From: Nocardia crassostreae
GTDB taxonomy: Bacteria > Actinomycetota > Actinomycetes > Mycobacteriales > Mycobacteriaceae
Assembly: GCF_001613405.1 (NCBI RefSeq)
Contig: NZ_BDCH01000019.1
Span: forward strand, 248,001 to 312,000
Length of the DNA: 64,000 nucleotides
Direction: 5' to 3'
Part shown: positions 9,537-18,733 of the stretch, piece after piece
How the letters are laid out: the number at the start of each line of letters is the position of its first letter
Position numbering within the stretch: the stretch's first letter is position 1
Notes under the pieces: model-generated
The model's database searches: none
Told to the model about the DNA's origin: nothing
Seen by the model: the letters and a program-made list of their open reading frames with translations, nothing else
Made by a program: the position numbers and the translations under genes

Positions 9537-10749
9537 CCCTCGAGCTGTCCCTGTCCCCGCGCGGAGCCGAACTCCGCGAGCGCCTCGCGGCGTTCCTGGA
9601 CGAGGTCTTCTATCCGGTCGAAGCCGATCTCGACGCGGAGATGGACGCGCTCGACGGACCGGAACCGTTCGGGCCGTTGATGACCGCGCTGCGCAAACAG
9701 GCCCGCGACGCCGGGCTGTGGAATCTGTTTCTGGCCGACGAATCGCTCGGTCACGGGCTGAACAATGTCGACTACGGGCATGTCTGCGAACTACTGGGCC
9801 GCAGCATGTGGGCCCCATGGTGACCAACTGCAATTTCCCCGACACCGGGAACATGGAGATCCTGCACCAGTACGCCACACCCGAACAGCGCGAACGCTGG
9901 CTGCGGCCGCTGTTCGACGGAGACATCCGCTCCTGCTTCGCGCTCACCGAACCCGAGGTCGCCAGCTCCGATCCCACCGGAATCAAGACGACCGCCGTCC
10001 GCGACGGCCACGACTGGATCATCAACGGCCACAAATGGTTCATCAGCAATGCCGTCGGCGCACAGCTGTGCATCGTCATGGCGCGCACCGATCCCGAGGC
10101 CGAACCACACCTGCGCGGCACCATGTTCCTGGTTCCCATGGACGCCACCGGTCTCGAAATCGTGCGCCGGGTACCGATTTTCGGCCACGCGGGCGGCCCC
10201 GGCCATGCGGAGCTACGCTTCCACGATGTGCGCGTCGGCGGCGACGCGGTCCTCGCTCAGCCCGGCGCGGGGTTCCTGCTCGCACAGGATCGCCTGGGCC
10301 CCGGCCGAATTCACCACTGCATGCGCTCCGTCGGATGGGCCGAACGCGCCCAGGAATACGCCGTCGACCGCGCGGGCACCCGGCCCCACCGCGACGGCGT
10401 GCTGGCGCAATCCCAGCTGGTTCGGGAGATGCTGGCGCGCAACCGCATCGACATCGACGCTGCCCGCCTGCTGGTGCTGCGAGCCGCGCATGCCATCGAC
10501 ACCGCCGGCAAGCACCACGCCTACCGCGAGATCTCCATCGCCAAGGTCCACGCCGCCCGCACCACGCAGAAGGTGGTGGACCGCGCCATCCAGATCTACG
10601 GCGCGCTGGGCCTGTCCGACGACGTGCCCCTGACCCGCTTCTGGACCATGAGCCGCGCGCTGCGCATAGGCGACGGCGCGGACGAGGTGCACCTGATGAC
10701 CGTCGCCAAACACGAACTGCGCCGCCGGGGGTACGACCGTGCACGATAA
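9533..10749 (+). pseudogene. acyl-CoA dehydrogenase (ACAD10/11-like group) with 1-base frameshift
   Basis: The N-terminal part runs from ATG 9533 to a premature TGA at 9821-9823 (LLGRSMWAPW). The rest continues in the +1 frame as MVTNCNFPDTGNMEILHQYATPEQRERWL through to the stop at 10749. Adding one C to the C-run at about 9814-9817 restores a continuous protein of about 405 residues with acyl-CoA dehydrogenase signatures: CFALTEPEVASSDPTGI, the FAD-binding GHKWFISNAVG, and IQIYGALGLSDDVPLTRFW near the end. This group sits next to APH-like kinases in many actinobacteria and matches the C-terminal part of eukaryotic ACAD10/11. Eleven bases overlap the kinase start. Confidence 0.82.
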
Positions 10750-11995
10750 CACCGCCCCCGACCCCGACCAGGTGGCGGCGGCGCTGACCGAGGCGGGCGA
10801 ACGCTTCGCCGAACGCCCGCTTCTGACCCCGCTCCCCGGCGGGGCCTCCCGCGACTCGTGGCTGGTCGCCACCGACCGCCAACGCTATGTGCTCAAACGC
10901 GATCCACTGCACGAACGCAGTCCCCTCACCTCTCGCCGACGCGAGTACCTGGCCGCCCGCTCCGCCGCCGAGGCAGGCGTCCCGGTGCCGCGCCCGGTGT
11001 GCTTCGAACCGGCGGGCGGCCGTTTCGGCAGCGCGGGCATGCTCAGCGAATTCGTCCCCGGCACCGCCAGCCCCAACCGGATCCAGACCCTCGACCCGGC
11101 CGGTTCGGCCGACTATGACCTGGTCCGGGCCATCGGCCGCGCTGCGGGCCGCCTCGCCCATGCCGCCGTTCTCACCGACCATGACCCGGCCGAATACAGC
11201 TCGGCCGCCGTTGCTTCGACCGATGTCGGCGATGCCGCTCGCGCACCCGGCACGGGACGGACCGGCCCCGACGCCACGCCCGTCATCCGCGCCGCCGCAG
11301 CCACCCTCGGGGCGACCGATTCCCGAGCCGCCGTTTCCGGGTCGACCGCGACTCCTCCGGGTCCCGCCCGGACAACCGGTTCCGGGCCTGCCCGCATGTC
11401 CCCGAGCCGAGACGCCGCCGCCGACACCGCGGCAGCGGACGTCCCGAACGTATCCCGGGCCGTCGGTGATTCCGTCGGGTCGGTGCTCGCCGAATTGGCG
11501 GGCGGGCTGGATTTTCTCGCGCCGGATCGGCCCGTGCTCGCCACCGCCTACCGGTGGCTGGAACTGAACCGGCCGACGGTGTCGCGAACCGTGCTGGTGC
11601 ACGGGGACTTTCGGCTGGGCAACTTCATGGTCGGCGAGACCGGGCTGACCGGCGTGATCGACTGGGAGTTCGCCGGGCCCGGCTACCCCGGGCAGGACCT
11701 CGGGTTCTTCTGCCTGCGGCCCTGGCGGTTCGAGCGGGACACGCTGCGGGCGGGCGGCCTCGGCGAGCTCCCGCGGCTGCTGGACGGCTACGCCGAGACC
11801 GCGCCCGAACCGCTGGACGCGGCCACGGTCGCCTACTGGGAGATAGTCGGCCAACTGCGCTGGGGTCTGTACTGCCTCATGCAGGAACGGACCTACCGTC
11901 AAGGCGTACACCGGCACCTGGAGCGCTTCGCCATCGGCCGCCGCATGGCGGAGGTCGAGTGGGACCTCATGGACCTGCTCGCGGAGATGGCATGA
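10739..11995 (+). CDS. APH-type phosphotransferase (ACAD10/11 kinase-domain-like)
   Basis: 418 residues. The N-lobe has GGASRDSWLV and YVLKRD (the ATP lysine). The catalytic loop VHGDFRLGNFMV is near residue 285, followed by GVIDWEFAGPG, which binds metal. These are the standard motifs of the APH/choline kinase fold. A low-complexity stretch of roughly 85 residues rich in Ala, Pro, Ser, Thr and Asp interrupts the fold between the N-lobe and the catalytic loop (about residues 158-242), making the protein longer than usual. In animals the equivalent domain phosphorylates 4-hydroxyacyl-CoA so that the linked dehydrogenase domain can finish the conversion to an enoyl-CoA. The same job is inferred here with the neighbouring dehydrogenase. 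Start GTG 10739. Confidence 0.78.
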   Translation: MHDNTAPDPDQVAAALTEAGERFAERPLLTPLPGGASRDSWLVATDRQRYVLKRDPLHERSPLTSRRREYLAARSAAEAGVPVPRPVCFEPAGGRFGSAGMLSEFVPGTASPNRIQTLDPAGSADYDLVRAIGRAAGRLAHAAVLTDHDPAEYSSAAVASTDVGDAARAPGTGRTGPDATPVIRAAAATLGATDSRAAVSGSTATPPGPARTTGSGPARMSPSRDAAADTAAADVPNVSRAVGDSVGSVLAELAGGLDFLAPDRPVLATAYRWLELNRPTVSRTVLVHGDFRLGNFMVGETGLTGVIDWEFAGPGYPGQDLGFFCLRPWRFERDTLRAGGLGELPRLLDGYAETAPEPLDAATVAYWEIVGQLRWGLYCLMQERTYRQGVHRHLERFAIGRRMAEVEWDLMDLLAEMA

Positions 11996-12028
11996 GACGA
12001 CTCGTCATCGACGCCCAAGGAAACGGCC

Positions 12029-12382
12029 ATGAACACAACTGACGCCCTGCGCGGCCAGACGGGCGAGACGAGTCACGTCCGCGAGACCGCGGCCGCAAGG
12101 GAACTGGTGTCCGCAGCGGCGACGGAGGTGCGCGGCCTCGCCGAGCGCGCCGACGGCGTCGTGCGCAAGAGACTGCTCGTGGTCGCGCACGTTCTGGAAC
12201 TCGCCGAACGGGAATTATCCTCCCCGCCGGTCGATTTCACGGATACGGCGACACTCGCCCGCGAAATACGCTCCGGTGCGCACGATCTCGACCTGGCCAG
12301 GCAGGCGGCCCGCTGGCGGGATCACGTACGCCGGGAACTCGCGGTCGCGCATCCCGGATACGACCGGACGGCGCGGCCGTGA
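12029..12382 (+). CDS. small DUF6285-like protein of the kinase/ACAD operon
   Basis: 117 residues, mostly helical. The core RKRLLVVAHVLELAERELS and the end HVRRELAVAHPGYD resemble DUF6285 proteins, which often lie beside APH-type phosphotransferases and acyl-CoA dehydrogenases. Function unknown; a small partner of the kinase or dehydrogenase is plausible. ATG 12029 follows AAGGAAACGGCC. The stop overlaps the next gene by GTGA. Confidence 0.6.
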   Translation: MNTTDALRGQTGETSHVRETAAARELVSAAATEVRGLAERADGVVRKRLLVVAHVLELAERELSSPPVDFTDTATLAREIRSGAHDLDLARQAARWRDHVRRELAVAHPGYDRTARP

Positions 12383-13233
12383 CTGCGGGAGTCGGCTCGG
12401 CGCACGCGCTCGGCCACCGCTTCGAGTACACCGAATACGGCGAAGGCGACCGGGTGGTGGTCCTGCTGCACGGCCTGCTGTTCCACCGCCGCATGGACGA
12501 GCGCCTCGCGGCCGCGCTGGCCGGCCACGGATACCGGGTGCTCTGCCTCGATCAACTCGGGCACGGCGGATCCGACCGGCCGGTGGTTCCCGCCGACTAT
12601 TCGATGCCGCGCTTCGCTCGCTACGTGCTCGCGGTCCTCGATGAGCTCGGCGTCGAGGATGTCGTACTCGCGGGCCGTTCCCTGGGAGCCAACACCGCGC
12701 TCGAGGTCGCGCTGGTCGCACCCGAGCGGCTGCGCGGCCTGATCGCCGAGGGGCCGGTGCTGGAAGGAGCGCGGGCGGCCGCCATGGTCGCCTTCGGGCC
12801 GTTCCTGATCGCAAGCGTGGCTCTGGCCCCGGCGATGCGCGCGATCGCCGCGGGCGCCGCGCGAATTCCGCGGGGCGGCAACCTGATCCGGGACATGTAT
12901 CTCGACGCGCTGGGCGGCGACCCGCGTGCCAAGAGCGCCCTCTTGCGGGGCCTGCTGTTCAGCCGGGGCGCTCCCCCGCCCGCGCGGCGGCGCACGATCC
13001 GGGTGCCCGCTCTGGTGGCCGGGTATCCGGGCGATCCGCTGCACCGCGATTCCGAGGTGCGCAGGCTGCTCTCCGAACTGCCCGGCAGCCGCCGACTGCG
13101 CCTGGGCTCCATGTACGAACTGCACACCGATCCCGGGCGCTCGCTCGCGACGATCCTCGAATTCCTCGACGACTGCTGGACTTCCACGCGGTCGGAGCCG
13201 GGGAGCCCCACCGTCACCAGGAGGACACCGTGA
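12379..13233 (+). CDS. alpha/beta hydrolase (paralogue 3)
   Basis: 284 residues. The nucleophile elbow is AGRSLGAN near residue 98, the oxyanion loop LHGLLFHRRMDE near residue 34, and the likely acid is within PALVAGYPGDPLH near residue 215. Related to the hydrolases at 2189 and 5519. It follows the DUF6285-like gene with a 4-base overlap and overlaps the next hydrolase by GTGA, so it belongs to the same operon. An esterase or lactonase role is inferred from the BVMO neighbourhood. Confidence 0.78.
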   Translation: MTAGVGSAHALGHRFEYTEYGEGDRVVVLLHGLLFHRRMDERLAAALAGHGYRVLCLDQLGHGGSDRPVVPADYSMPRFARYVLAVLDELGVEDVVLAGRSLGANTALEVALVAPERLRGLIAEGPVLEGARAAAMVAFGPFLIASVALAPAMRAIAAGAARIPRGGNLIRDMYLDALGGDPRAKSALLRGLLFSRGAPPPARRRTIRVPALVAGYPGDPLHRDSEVRRLLSELPGSRRLRLGSMYELHTDPGRSLATILEFLDDCWTSTRSEPGSPTVTRRTP

Positions 13234-14807
13234 CCACCCGCGACGAAACCACCCTCGCCGTCGAGGACGGCGTCGAGATCCGCCACATCCGGCTGTCCTC
13301 GCCGCTGCCCGGTGATTTCCCGGAACACCCGGCGGGACTGAACGATCTGCATTACCTGCGCTACCGATCCGCGACCGGCCCCGCCGAGGCCGCCGACGCC
13401 GACGCGATCGTCGTGGTGCACCCCGGCACCTGGGCGGGCGCGCAATCGCTGGATCGGCTGGCGCGCAACGTGGTCCTCGCGGCGGCCGGGCGCGGGCTGA
13501 GCATCGAATGGTGGTCGCTGGCACGGCGCAGCGAAGGCTCGACCGACCTCACCTGCATCCGCGCCGCCTACGCCGCCGACGGCCCGGGCCTGGCCATCGA
13601 CTACTACTTCCACGGGAAACCGTTGGGCGGCAAGACCTTCGAAGGGTTTCGCGGGCGAGACCGGCAGCAGTTCCTGACCGAGCTCGGCCTGCGGAGCGTG
13701 ATCGAGGATCAGCACCAAATCCTCGTGCGCGAATTGCCCGACCCCGAGATTCGCCGCACCAAGCTGTACCTGGGCGGGCATTCACTCGGCGGGCTCCTGG
13801 CGGGCGCGTACGCCGCCTGGGATTTCGACGGGGCGCCCGGCCATGAGCTGTGCGCGGGGCTGATCGCCATCGACACCCTGGTCGGCACCGATCCCCTGCG
13901 TCTGCATCACCGTCCAGGACTGCGGCGCGCGGCTGGAGCCGCGCACATCGCCGCCGTCGCCGGTCTGCGACGCGGCCTGATTCCCGCCTCCACGCCGCCC
14001 GGCGGCACCGCGATGGCGAAGATGTGGACACTGATGTACCTGCTCGGAGCCGCCGCCGCCTGCGAGCGCGATGTCGAAACCGACGTGCTGCGGCGACTTC
14101 CGCGTACGAGGGGCTGGGAGACACTGCTCCGCGCGCTCGGGGCGCGCCGCTACCGTGACCTGCTGAACCGCGATATCAGCGTGCGTGACCTGCGCTTCAC
14201 CGGCGCCGCCGCCCTCGGATTCGCGGTCGGCGCACCGCATCTGCCGATCGACCCGCTCACCTCCAGCATGGGCAGTCTCGCCGGTCCCACCACGCCGCGC
14301 ACCACCTTCCCCGCGCCCCGGGCCGCCCGCCGGATTCCCGGCGTCCGCCGGGCCGTGCGCGCGATACTGGGCGCGCCCACGGTCGTCCCCGCCGACCGCG
14401 ACACGCTCTACCGGTGGCGGCCGGGCGGTTCCGCCGACATCGACGAACTGGCCCGCACCCTCGCGGCGGGCCCGCTGGCCACCTTCGAGTCCTATTTCCC
14501 CATGCACGTGCACTACGACCTGTGGACCGCACTCGCCGGCGCGCGCACCCGCGACCTGGCCGGGCACCGGCACGCCGCCGGGGCGGCGAAACTGCCCAGC
14601 CTGCACGTGCTCAGCGACCGGGACAGCCTGGTGCCCTTCCTGCTGCGCGTCACCCGCCTCACCCCGGACGACCCCACGCACGCCACCGGCTACCGCCACA
14701 TCGACATGGTCACCGGCGCGGCCCTGCCCGGTGAACCGGTCAGCACCGCCATCGCCGAATACCTTGCAAGCCAGGTGATCCCGTCGACCGCGAAGGAAAC
14801 GGCCTGA
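13230..14807 (+). CDS. large alpha/beta hydrolase-fold protein
   Basis: 525 residues, much longer than the other hydrolases in the island. A lipase-type elbow GGHSLGGLLAG occurs near residue 180, and VLSDRDSLVPF near residue 470 may hold the catalytic Asp, with RHIDMVTG near the end as the likely His region. The long middle part (about 230-440) is Ala/Arg-rich and could form a lid. No signal peptide is evident. It resembles uncharacterised actinobacterial alpha/beta hydrolases; substrate unknown. It is the last gene of the rightward operon. About 250 bases without a gene follow before the convergent TetR gene. Confidence 0.7.
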   Translation: MTTRDETTLAVEDGVEIRHIRLSSPLPGDFPEHPAGLNDLHYLRYRSATGPAEAADADAIVVVHPGTWAGAQSLDRLARNVVLAAAGRGLSIEWWSLARRSEGSTDLTCIRAAYAADGPGLAIDYYFHGKPLGGKTFEGFRGRDRQQFLTELGLRSVIEDQHQILVRELPDPEIRRTKLYLGGHSLGGLLAGAYAAWDFDGAPGHELCAGLIAIDTLVGTDPLRLHHRPGLRRAAGAAHIAAVAGLRRGLIPASTPPGGTAMAKMWTLMYLLGAAAACERDVETDVLRRLPRTRGWETLLRALGARRYRDLLNRDISVRDLRFTGAAALGFAVGAPHLPIDPLTSSMGSLAGPTTPRTTFPAPRAARRIPGVRRAVRAILGAPTVVPADRDTLYRWRPGGSADIDELARTLAAGPLATFESYFPMHVHYDLWTALAGARTRDLAGHRHAAGAAKLPSLHVLSDRDSLVPFLLRVTRLTPDDPTHATGYRHIDMVTGAALPGEPVSTAIAEYLASQVIPSTAKETA

Positions 14808-15059
14808 AGATCACGAACGAGGCAGTGCTCGGCCTGCTCGCGCAGCGCACACCCGGGTCCCGTCCCGGCCGCGCCGGCCATGAACCGCGGGAACCCGGAC
14901 ACAGCGATCGGATCGCCGAACGCACCATCCCGCTCCCCTTCTCCGTCGCCAGTCACCGCCCGACCGGAACGATCGACCGCGCCGCGCTGGGAACTCAGCC
15001 CCCTTCAGCCCCACCTCTCGGAGCGAACTGTACCGTTGGCGGCTGAAACGCTTTACGGC

Positions 15060-15689
15060 TCAGGAGAAGTCGGTGAGCAAGTGGTCGAGCAGGGCGACCA
15101 CGCGGGGGATGTCGAAGTGCTCGGGGTCGTCGAGGATGAGGCGAGCGCCGGTCTGGATGAGGCCCTGCACTATCCGGACCAGGACATCGAGATCGACCTC
15201 GCCGGCCTCGGCGGGATGGCGCGCCAGCCACTCGCCGAAGGCCCGCCGCAGCGGTGCACGAAGTTCGTCGCGCGCCAGGGCGACTCGATCCCGCAGCGCC
15301 GGCGGGACGCCGTCGATCGGGAAGTAGACCAGCCGCCAGGTGTCCGGCATGGCACGCACCTCGCACAGGAAGCGCTCCAGTCCGGCGCGCAGGGCGGCGG
15401 CGGGATCGGCGTCGGGATCGTCGAGTCCGGCCGTAGCGCGGTCGACGGCCACCGCCATGCGGGCAGTCTCGCGGCGAATGAGCTGGTCGAGCAATTCCGC
15501 ACTGCTGCCGAAGGAGTCGTAGACGACCGGGCGCGACACCCCGCCGCGCTCGGCCACCGACGCGATGCTCACCTCGCCGAACCCACCCTCCGCAACGATC
15601 CGCAGCGCGGCGTCCAGCAGCTGCTCGCGGCGGTCGGCCGGGGACAGGCGCTTCGGGTAGCGCCGCTTGGCTGTTCGGGTCCCGGACAT
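15060..15689 (-). CDS. TetR-family regulator
   Basis: 209 residues from ATG 15689. The N-terminal helix-turn-helix is classical (REQLLDAALRIVAEGGFGEVSIASVAERGGVSRPVVYDSF split over residues 18-57), followed by an all-helical ligand domain. It lies four bases after another TetR gene and converges on the catabolic operon, so it may control that operon. The ligand cannot be predicted. Confidence 0.82.
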   Translation of the reverse strand: MSGTRTAKRRYPKRLSPADRREQLLDAALRIVAEGGFGEVSIASVAERGGVSRPVVYDSFGSSAELLDQLIRRETARMAVAVDRATAGLDDPDADPAAALRAGLERFLCEVRAMPDTWRLVYFPIDGVPPALRDRVALARDELRAPLRRAFGEWLARHPAEAGEVDLDVLVRIVQGLIQTGARLILDDPEHFDIPRVVALLDHLLTDFS

Positions 15690-15693
15690 GGCA

Positions 15694-16347
15694 CTATCCC
15701 CGCTTTTCCGGCGCGGCCGAAACGGTGCGCCGCGCCAGCCAGCGCAGCGTCTTGGACACCGCCTCCCGGCTGTCGTCGCGATCCGGTTCCAGCACCAGCC
15801 GAGCCGCGGTCTCGCTGACCGAAAACGCGGCGTGGCTGAGCAGTTCGGCGTCCACCTCACGCTCTTGGAGGGCGGCGGCCATGGTGATCAGCGCCTTGCT
15901 GCGGGCCCGCACCTCGGCCTTGCCGCGTTCGACGCGCTCGGACGTGCCAGACGGCGCGCCCTCGGCGGGCATCAGGACGAACCGGACACTCTGCGGCATG
16001 GACAGCACCAGATCCAGATAGGCGTCGGCCAGCCGCACGGCGAATTCGGCCGGATCGGCGTCCGGTGGCAACTCGGGCATCGACGCCATCGCCATGTCCA
16101 GCACCCGCCGCTCTTCGCGGTCGACAAGGGCGGCGAAAAGCTCGTCCCGGTCACCGAATTCGGCGTACAGCGCGGGGCGGGTCAGCCCCGCAGCCCGCGC
16201 GATGGCATGCATGCTCGCCCCGGCGAACCCATCGCGCACGATGAGATCTCGTGCCGCGTCGAGGATCTGCTCGCGACGCGCCGACACCAGCTCCTCCATT
16301 TCCGCAGTGCACAGACCCGAACGGCCCGGTCGCGCCAGTCTACGCAT
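15694..16347 (-). CDS. TetR-family regulator (second of tandem pair)
   Basis: 217 residues from ATG 16347, which overlaps the upstream SRPBCC stop by 8 bases; Met at 16299 is an alternative start. The helix-turn-helix includes ILDAARDLIVRDGF and AGLTRPALYAEFGDRDEL. The rest is helical. Tandem TetR genes in one operon with an SRPBCC protein suggest a ligand-sensing module for the neighbouring degradation genes, which is inferred. Confidence 0.8.
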   Translation of the reverse strand: MRRLARPGRSGLCTAEMEELVSARREQILDAARDLIVRDGFAGASMHAIARAAGLTRPALYAEFGDRDELFAALVDREERRVLDMAMASMPELPPDADPAEFAVRLADAYLDLVLSMPQSVRFVLMPAEGAPSGTSERVERGKAEVRARSKALITMAAALQEREVDAELLSHAAFSVSETAARLVLEPDRDDSREAVSKTLRWLARRTVSAAPEKRG

Positions 16348-16798
16348 CTGTCCGGGCCCGACCGTGCCATCGCCGCGCTTCCCGGGCCACGCCGCGCACC
16401 AGGAATCCGATCACGAAACGGCTTCCGGCCCGCACCAGGGTTTCCGGCAGCGGGAAGGGCGGCACCACTTCGTGGCGGTAGTCCATCCGGGTGCCCCCGG
16501 GCGCGGCCGATAGCTCCACCTCGCCGTGGATGTCACCGGGCAGCCCGGACACGATCCGGTAGGCGAACCGGCTCGGTGCGCGGTATTCGGTCACCTGTTC
16601 GCGCACGGCGGGAAACCGGCGCCCCAGGGTGTAGACGACCCGCACCGCACCGACACCATTGGGCGCGGGTTGTCCTTCGCATTCCAGGTCCACGGCCCGC
16701 AGCGGCGTGATGTCGGCGTAGCCACGATGATCGGTCAGCACGTCGAATACCACTTCCGATGGGGCGGCAATGATTTCGGTGATTCGGGCGATAGCCAT
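16340..16798 (-). CDS. SRPBCC-fold (START-like) protein
   Basis: 152 residues beginning ARITEIIAAPSEVVFDVLTDHRGYADI, the usual opening of polyketide-cyclase/SRPBCC-like ligand-binding proteins, with a GTRMDYRHEVVPPFPLPE strand pair in the C-terminal half. Such proteins bind hydrophobic ligands; no catalytic assignment is possible. It is the first gene of the leftward SRPBCC-TetR-TetR operon. Confidence 0.72.
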   Translation of the reverse strand: MAIARITEIIAAPSEVVFDVLTDHRGYADITPLRAVDLECEGQPAPNGVGAVRVVYTLGRRFPAVREQVTEYRAPSRFAYRIVSGLPGDIHGEVELSAAPGGTRMDYRHEVVPPFPLPETLVRAGSRFVIGFLVRGVAREARRWHGRARTDA

Positions 16799-17152
16799 CG
16801 AATGTCCCTTCTATACCACGGCGTGCTGCCGCGGCGAACGCGCTCCGGTATCTGTCATGGCGTAACTCCTCGCCTTCCACCCGAATATTACAGTGATGTT
16901 TTGATTCGACCGGGCCAACCCGCGCGCTTTCGTGTCTTCACCAGTGCGCCAATTCCAGCCCCTTGACGCATTCTCCGCTCGCAGGCTGACCATCTGGGCC
17001 AAAGTGCGGGCTTGGACACCATCTGGGGAAGATCGTTTGCGATGCGGTCGACGGTGCAGCGGATCGTGACAACGGCCGGGTCGGTCGAGAAGTGGCCATC
17101 GAGTCCAGTAGCGACAGCCTGAACGCAGGTTCGCATCATCCGGGGGTTGCTG
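16799..17152. other. intergenic region without a convincing gene
   Basis: 354 bases. A minus-strand ORF at 16888-17139 lacks recognisable domains and a good ribosome site, so it was not called. An AT-richer patch (around 16875-16905) with ATTACAGTGATG upstream of the SRPBCC start could be its promoter. Nothing else is visible. Confidence 0.4.
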
Positions 17153-18703
17153 TCAGCCAGCCCCCCAGGTCAGCGGGTATGAGAGCGGCAGTCGATCGTG
17201 GGTCCGCCGGAGGTCGTAGTCGCGTGGGTTGGGGGTCGCGGTGAGGCGGTTGCGGTGGTCGGCAGGCGTCCAGGGCCAGAGTTCGGGGTTTCCGTTCTGG
17301 TCGAGGTACCAGCTGGAACAGCCGCTGGTCCAGACTGTTCGGGGTAGGGCGGCGCGGAGTTCGGCGTTGTAGGCGGCGGTGGCGCGATGGGTGGGGGCGA
17401 CGGTGTCGAAGAGGTTGTCGCGCCAGCGGTCGATCCAGGCGAGGATGTGCTGGGCCTGTGATTCGGCGATGGGGACGAGGGAGTAGTTGCCGACGGGGCT
17501 GTGGGGGCCGAGGAGCATGAAGAAGTTGGGGAAGCCGGGGAGGGCGACGGTGAGGTGGGCTTTCGGGCCGGTGCGCCAAGCGGTTTCGAGGGTTCGGCCT
17601 TTGGGGCCGATCAGTCGCAGGGGGCGCAGGTAGGCGTGGGCGTCGAAGCCGGTGGCCAGAACGAGGGCATCCAGGGTGTGCTGGGTGCCGTCGGCGGTGC
17701 GGATGCCGGTGGGGGTGATGCTGTCGATTCCTACCGTTTCTACGTGGACATGGTCACGACTTACGGTGCGGTAGAAGCGGTCCGAGACGATCATGCGGCG
17801 GCACAGGGGTTGATAGGAGGGTGTGAGTTTCCGGCGGAGGTGGGCATCGCCCACGGTGCGCAGGCTGGCGGTCAGGGCGGATCCGAGTAGGCTTCGTCGC
17901 CAGCCGGGTTGGATGACGGCCCGGGAGAAGAATCCCAGGGTGGCGTCGGATGCTCTGTACGCGAGCCGGTTCAGCCTCGGCCACCTGCGCTGTGCGTGTA
18001 CGACGGTGCGAGGGATGCGTGGATTCGGCAGTGGCAGAATCCAATTGGCACTGCGTTGGAACAATGTCAGATGTCCGGCTGTATCGGTGAGACCGCAGAT
18101 GACTTGTACGCCAATGGATCCGGTGCCGATGACGCCGACGCGTTTGCCTGTGAGGTCGATCGAGGCGTCCCAGCGGGCGGTGTGCAGCATGGGGCCCTCG
18201 AAGGTGTCCAGTCCGGGAAGGTCGGGGATTTTCGGGACTCGCAGGATTCCGGTTGCGGCGATGAGGAAGTCGCAGTGGGCGATCGCTCCGGAGGAGGTGT
18301 GTAGCTGCCACCGGTCGTGTTCGAAGCGGGCTTCGGTGATCTCGGTGCCGAACCGGATGTGGCGGCGGATATCGAATCGATCGGTCGTGCGGCGTAGGTA
18401 GTCCTGGATCTCGGGACCGGGCGCGAACAGGTGGGTCCAGTCGTTGTTGGGTGCGAAGCTGTATTGGTAGAAGTGCGCGGGGATGTCGCAGGTCAGTCCG
18501 GGATAGGTGTTGTCGCGCCAGGTGCCGCCGACCTCGTGGGCCTGCTCGTAGATGGTGATGTCGTGAATTCCGACCCGGCGCAGGGTGATCGCCATGCACA
18601 GTCCGGACATGCCTGCGCCGATGATGGCGACCGCCGACTGACGCCGGATGAGCGTGGCGCTGGTGCGGGCGAACAGGCTGAGGTATGGCTCGTCGATGTG
18701 CAT
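17153..18703 (-). CDS. flavin monooxygenase of BVMO/FMO class B (intact)
   Basis: 516 residues. FAD motif GAGMSGLC near residue 30, GGTWRDNTYPGL near residue 63, the fingerprint FEGPMLHTARWDAS near residue 168, second Rossmann motif GTGSIGVQ near residue 190, and ATGFDAHAYL near residue 355. It is more divergent than the three BVMOs at 0.6-9.5 kb and is not a recent duplicate. Start ATG 18703 has an AGGAGG site. It follows the exporter gene by about 30 bases and is probably co-transcribed with it. The substrate is unknown. Confidence 0.85.
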   Translation of the reverse strand: MHIDEPYLSLFARTSATLIRRQSAVAIIGAGMSGLCMAITLRRVGIHDITIYEQAHEVGGTWRDNTYPGLTCDIPAHFYQYSFAPNNDWTHLFAPGPEIQDYLRRTTDRFDIRRHIRFGTEITEARFEHDRWQLHTSSGAIAHCDFLIAATGILRVPKIPDLPGLDTFEGPMLHTARWDASIDLTGKRVGVIGTGSIGVQVICGLTDTAGHLTLFQRSANWILPLPNPRIPRTVVHAQRRWPRLNRLAYRASDATLGFFSRAVIQPGWRRSLLGSALTASLRTVGDAHLRRKLTPSYQPLCRRMIVSDRFYRTVSRDHVHVETVGIDSITPTGIRTADGTQHTLDALVLATGFDAHAYLRPLRLIGPKGRTLETAWRTGPKAHLTVALPGFPNFFMLLGPHSPVGNYSLVPIAESQAQHILAWIDRWRDNLFDTVAPTHRATAAYNAELRAALPRTVWTSGCSSWYLDQNGNPELWPWTPADHRNRLTATPNPRDYDLRRTHDRLPLSYPLTWGAG

Positions 18704-18733
18704 GGCGACCTCCTGCGGATGGTCGGGGTGGGG

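Noticed and set aside
10739-11995. Aminoglycoside resistance gene
   Set aside because: The APH fold is present, but the acyl-CoA dehydrogenase and DUF6285-like neighbours point to acyl-CoA metabolism.
16888-17139. 83-codon minus-strand ORF in an intergenic region
   Set aside because: No domain, weak start, and codon use unlike the neighbours.
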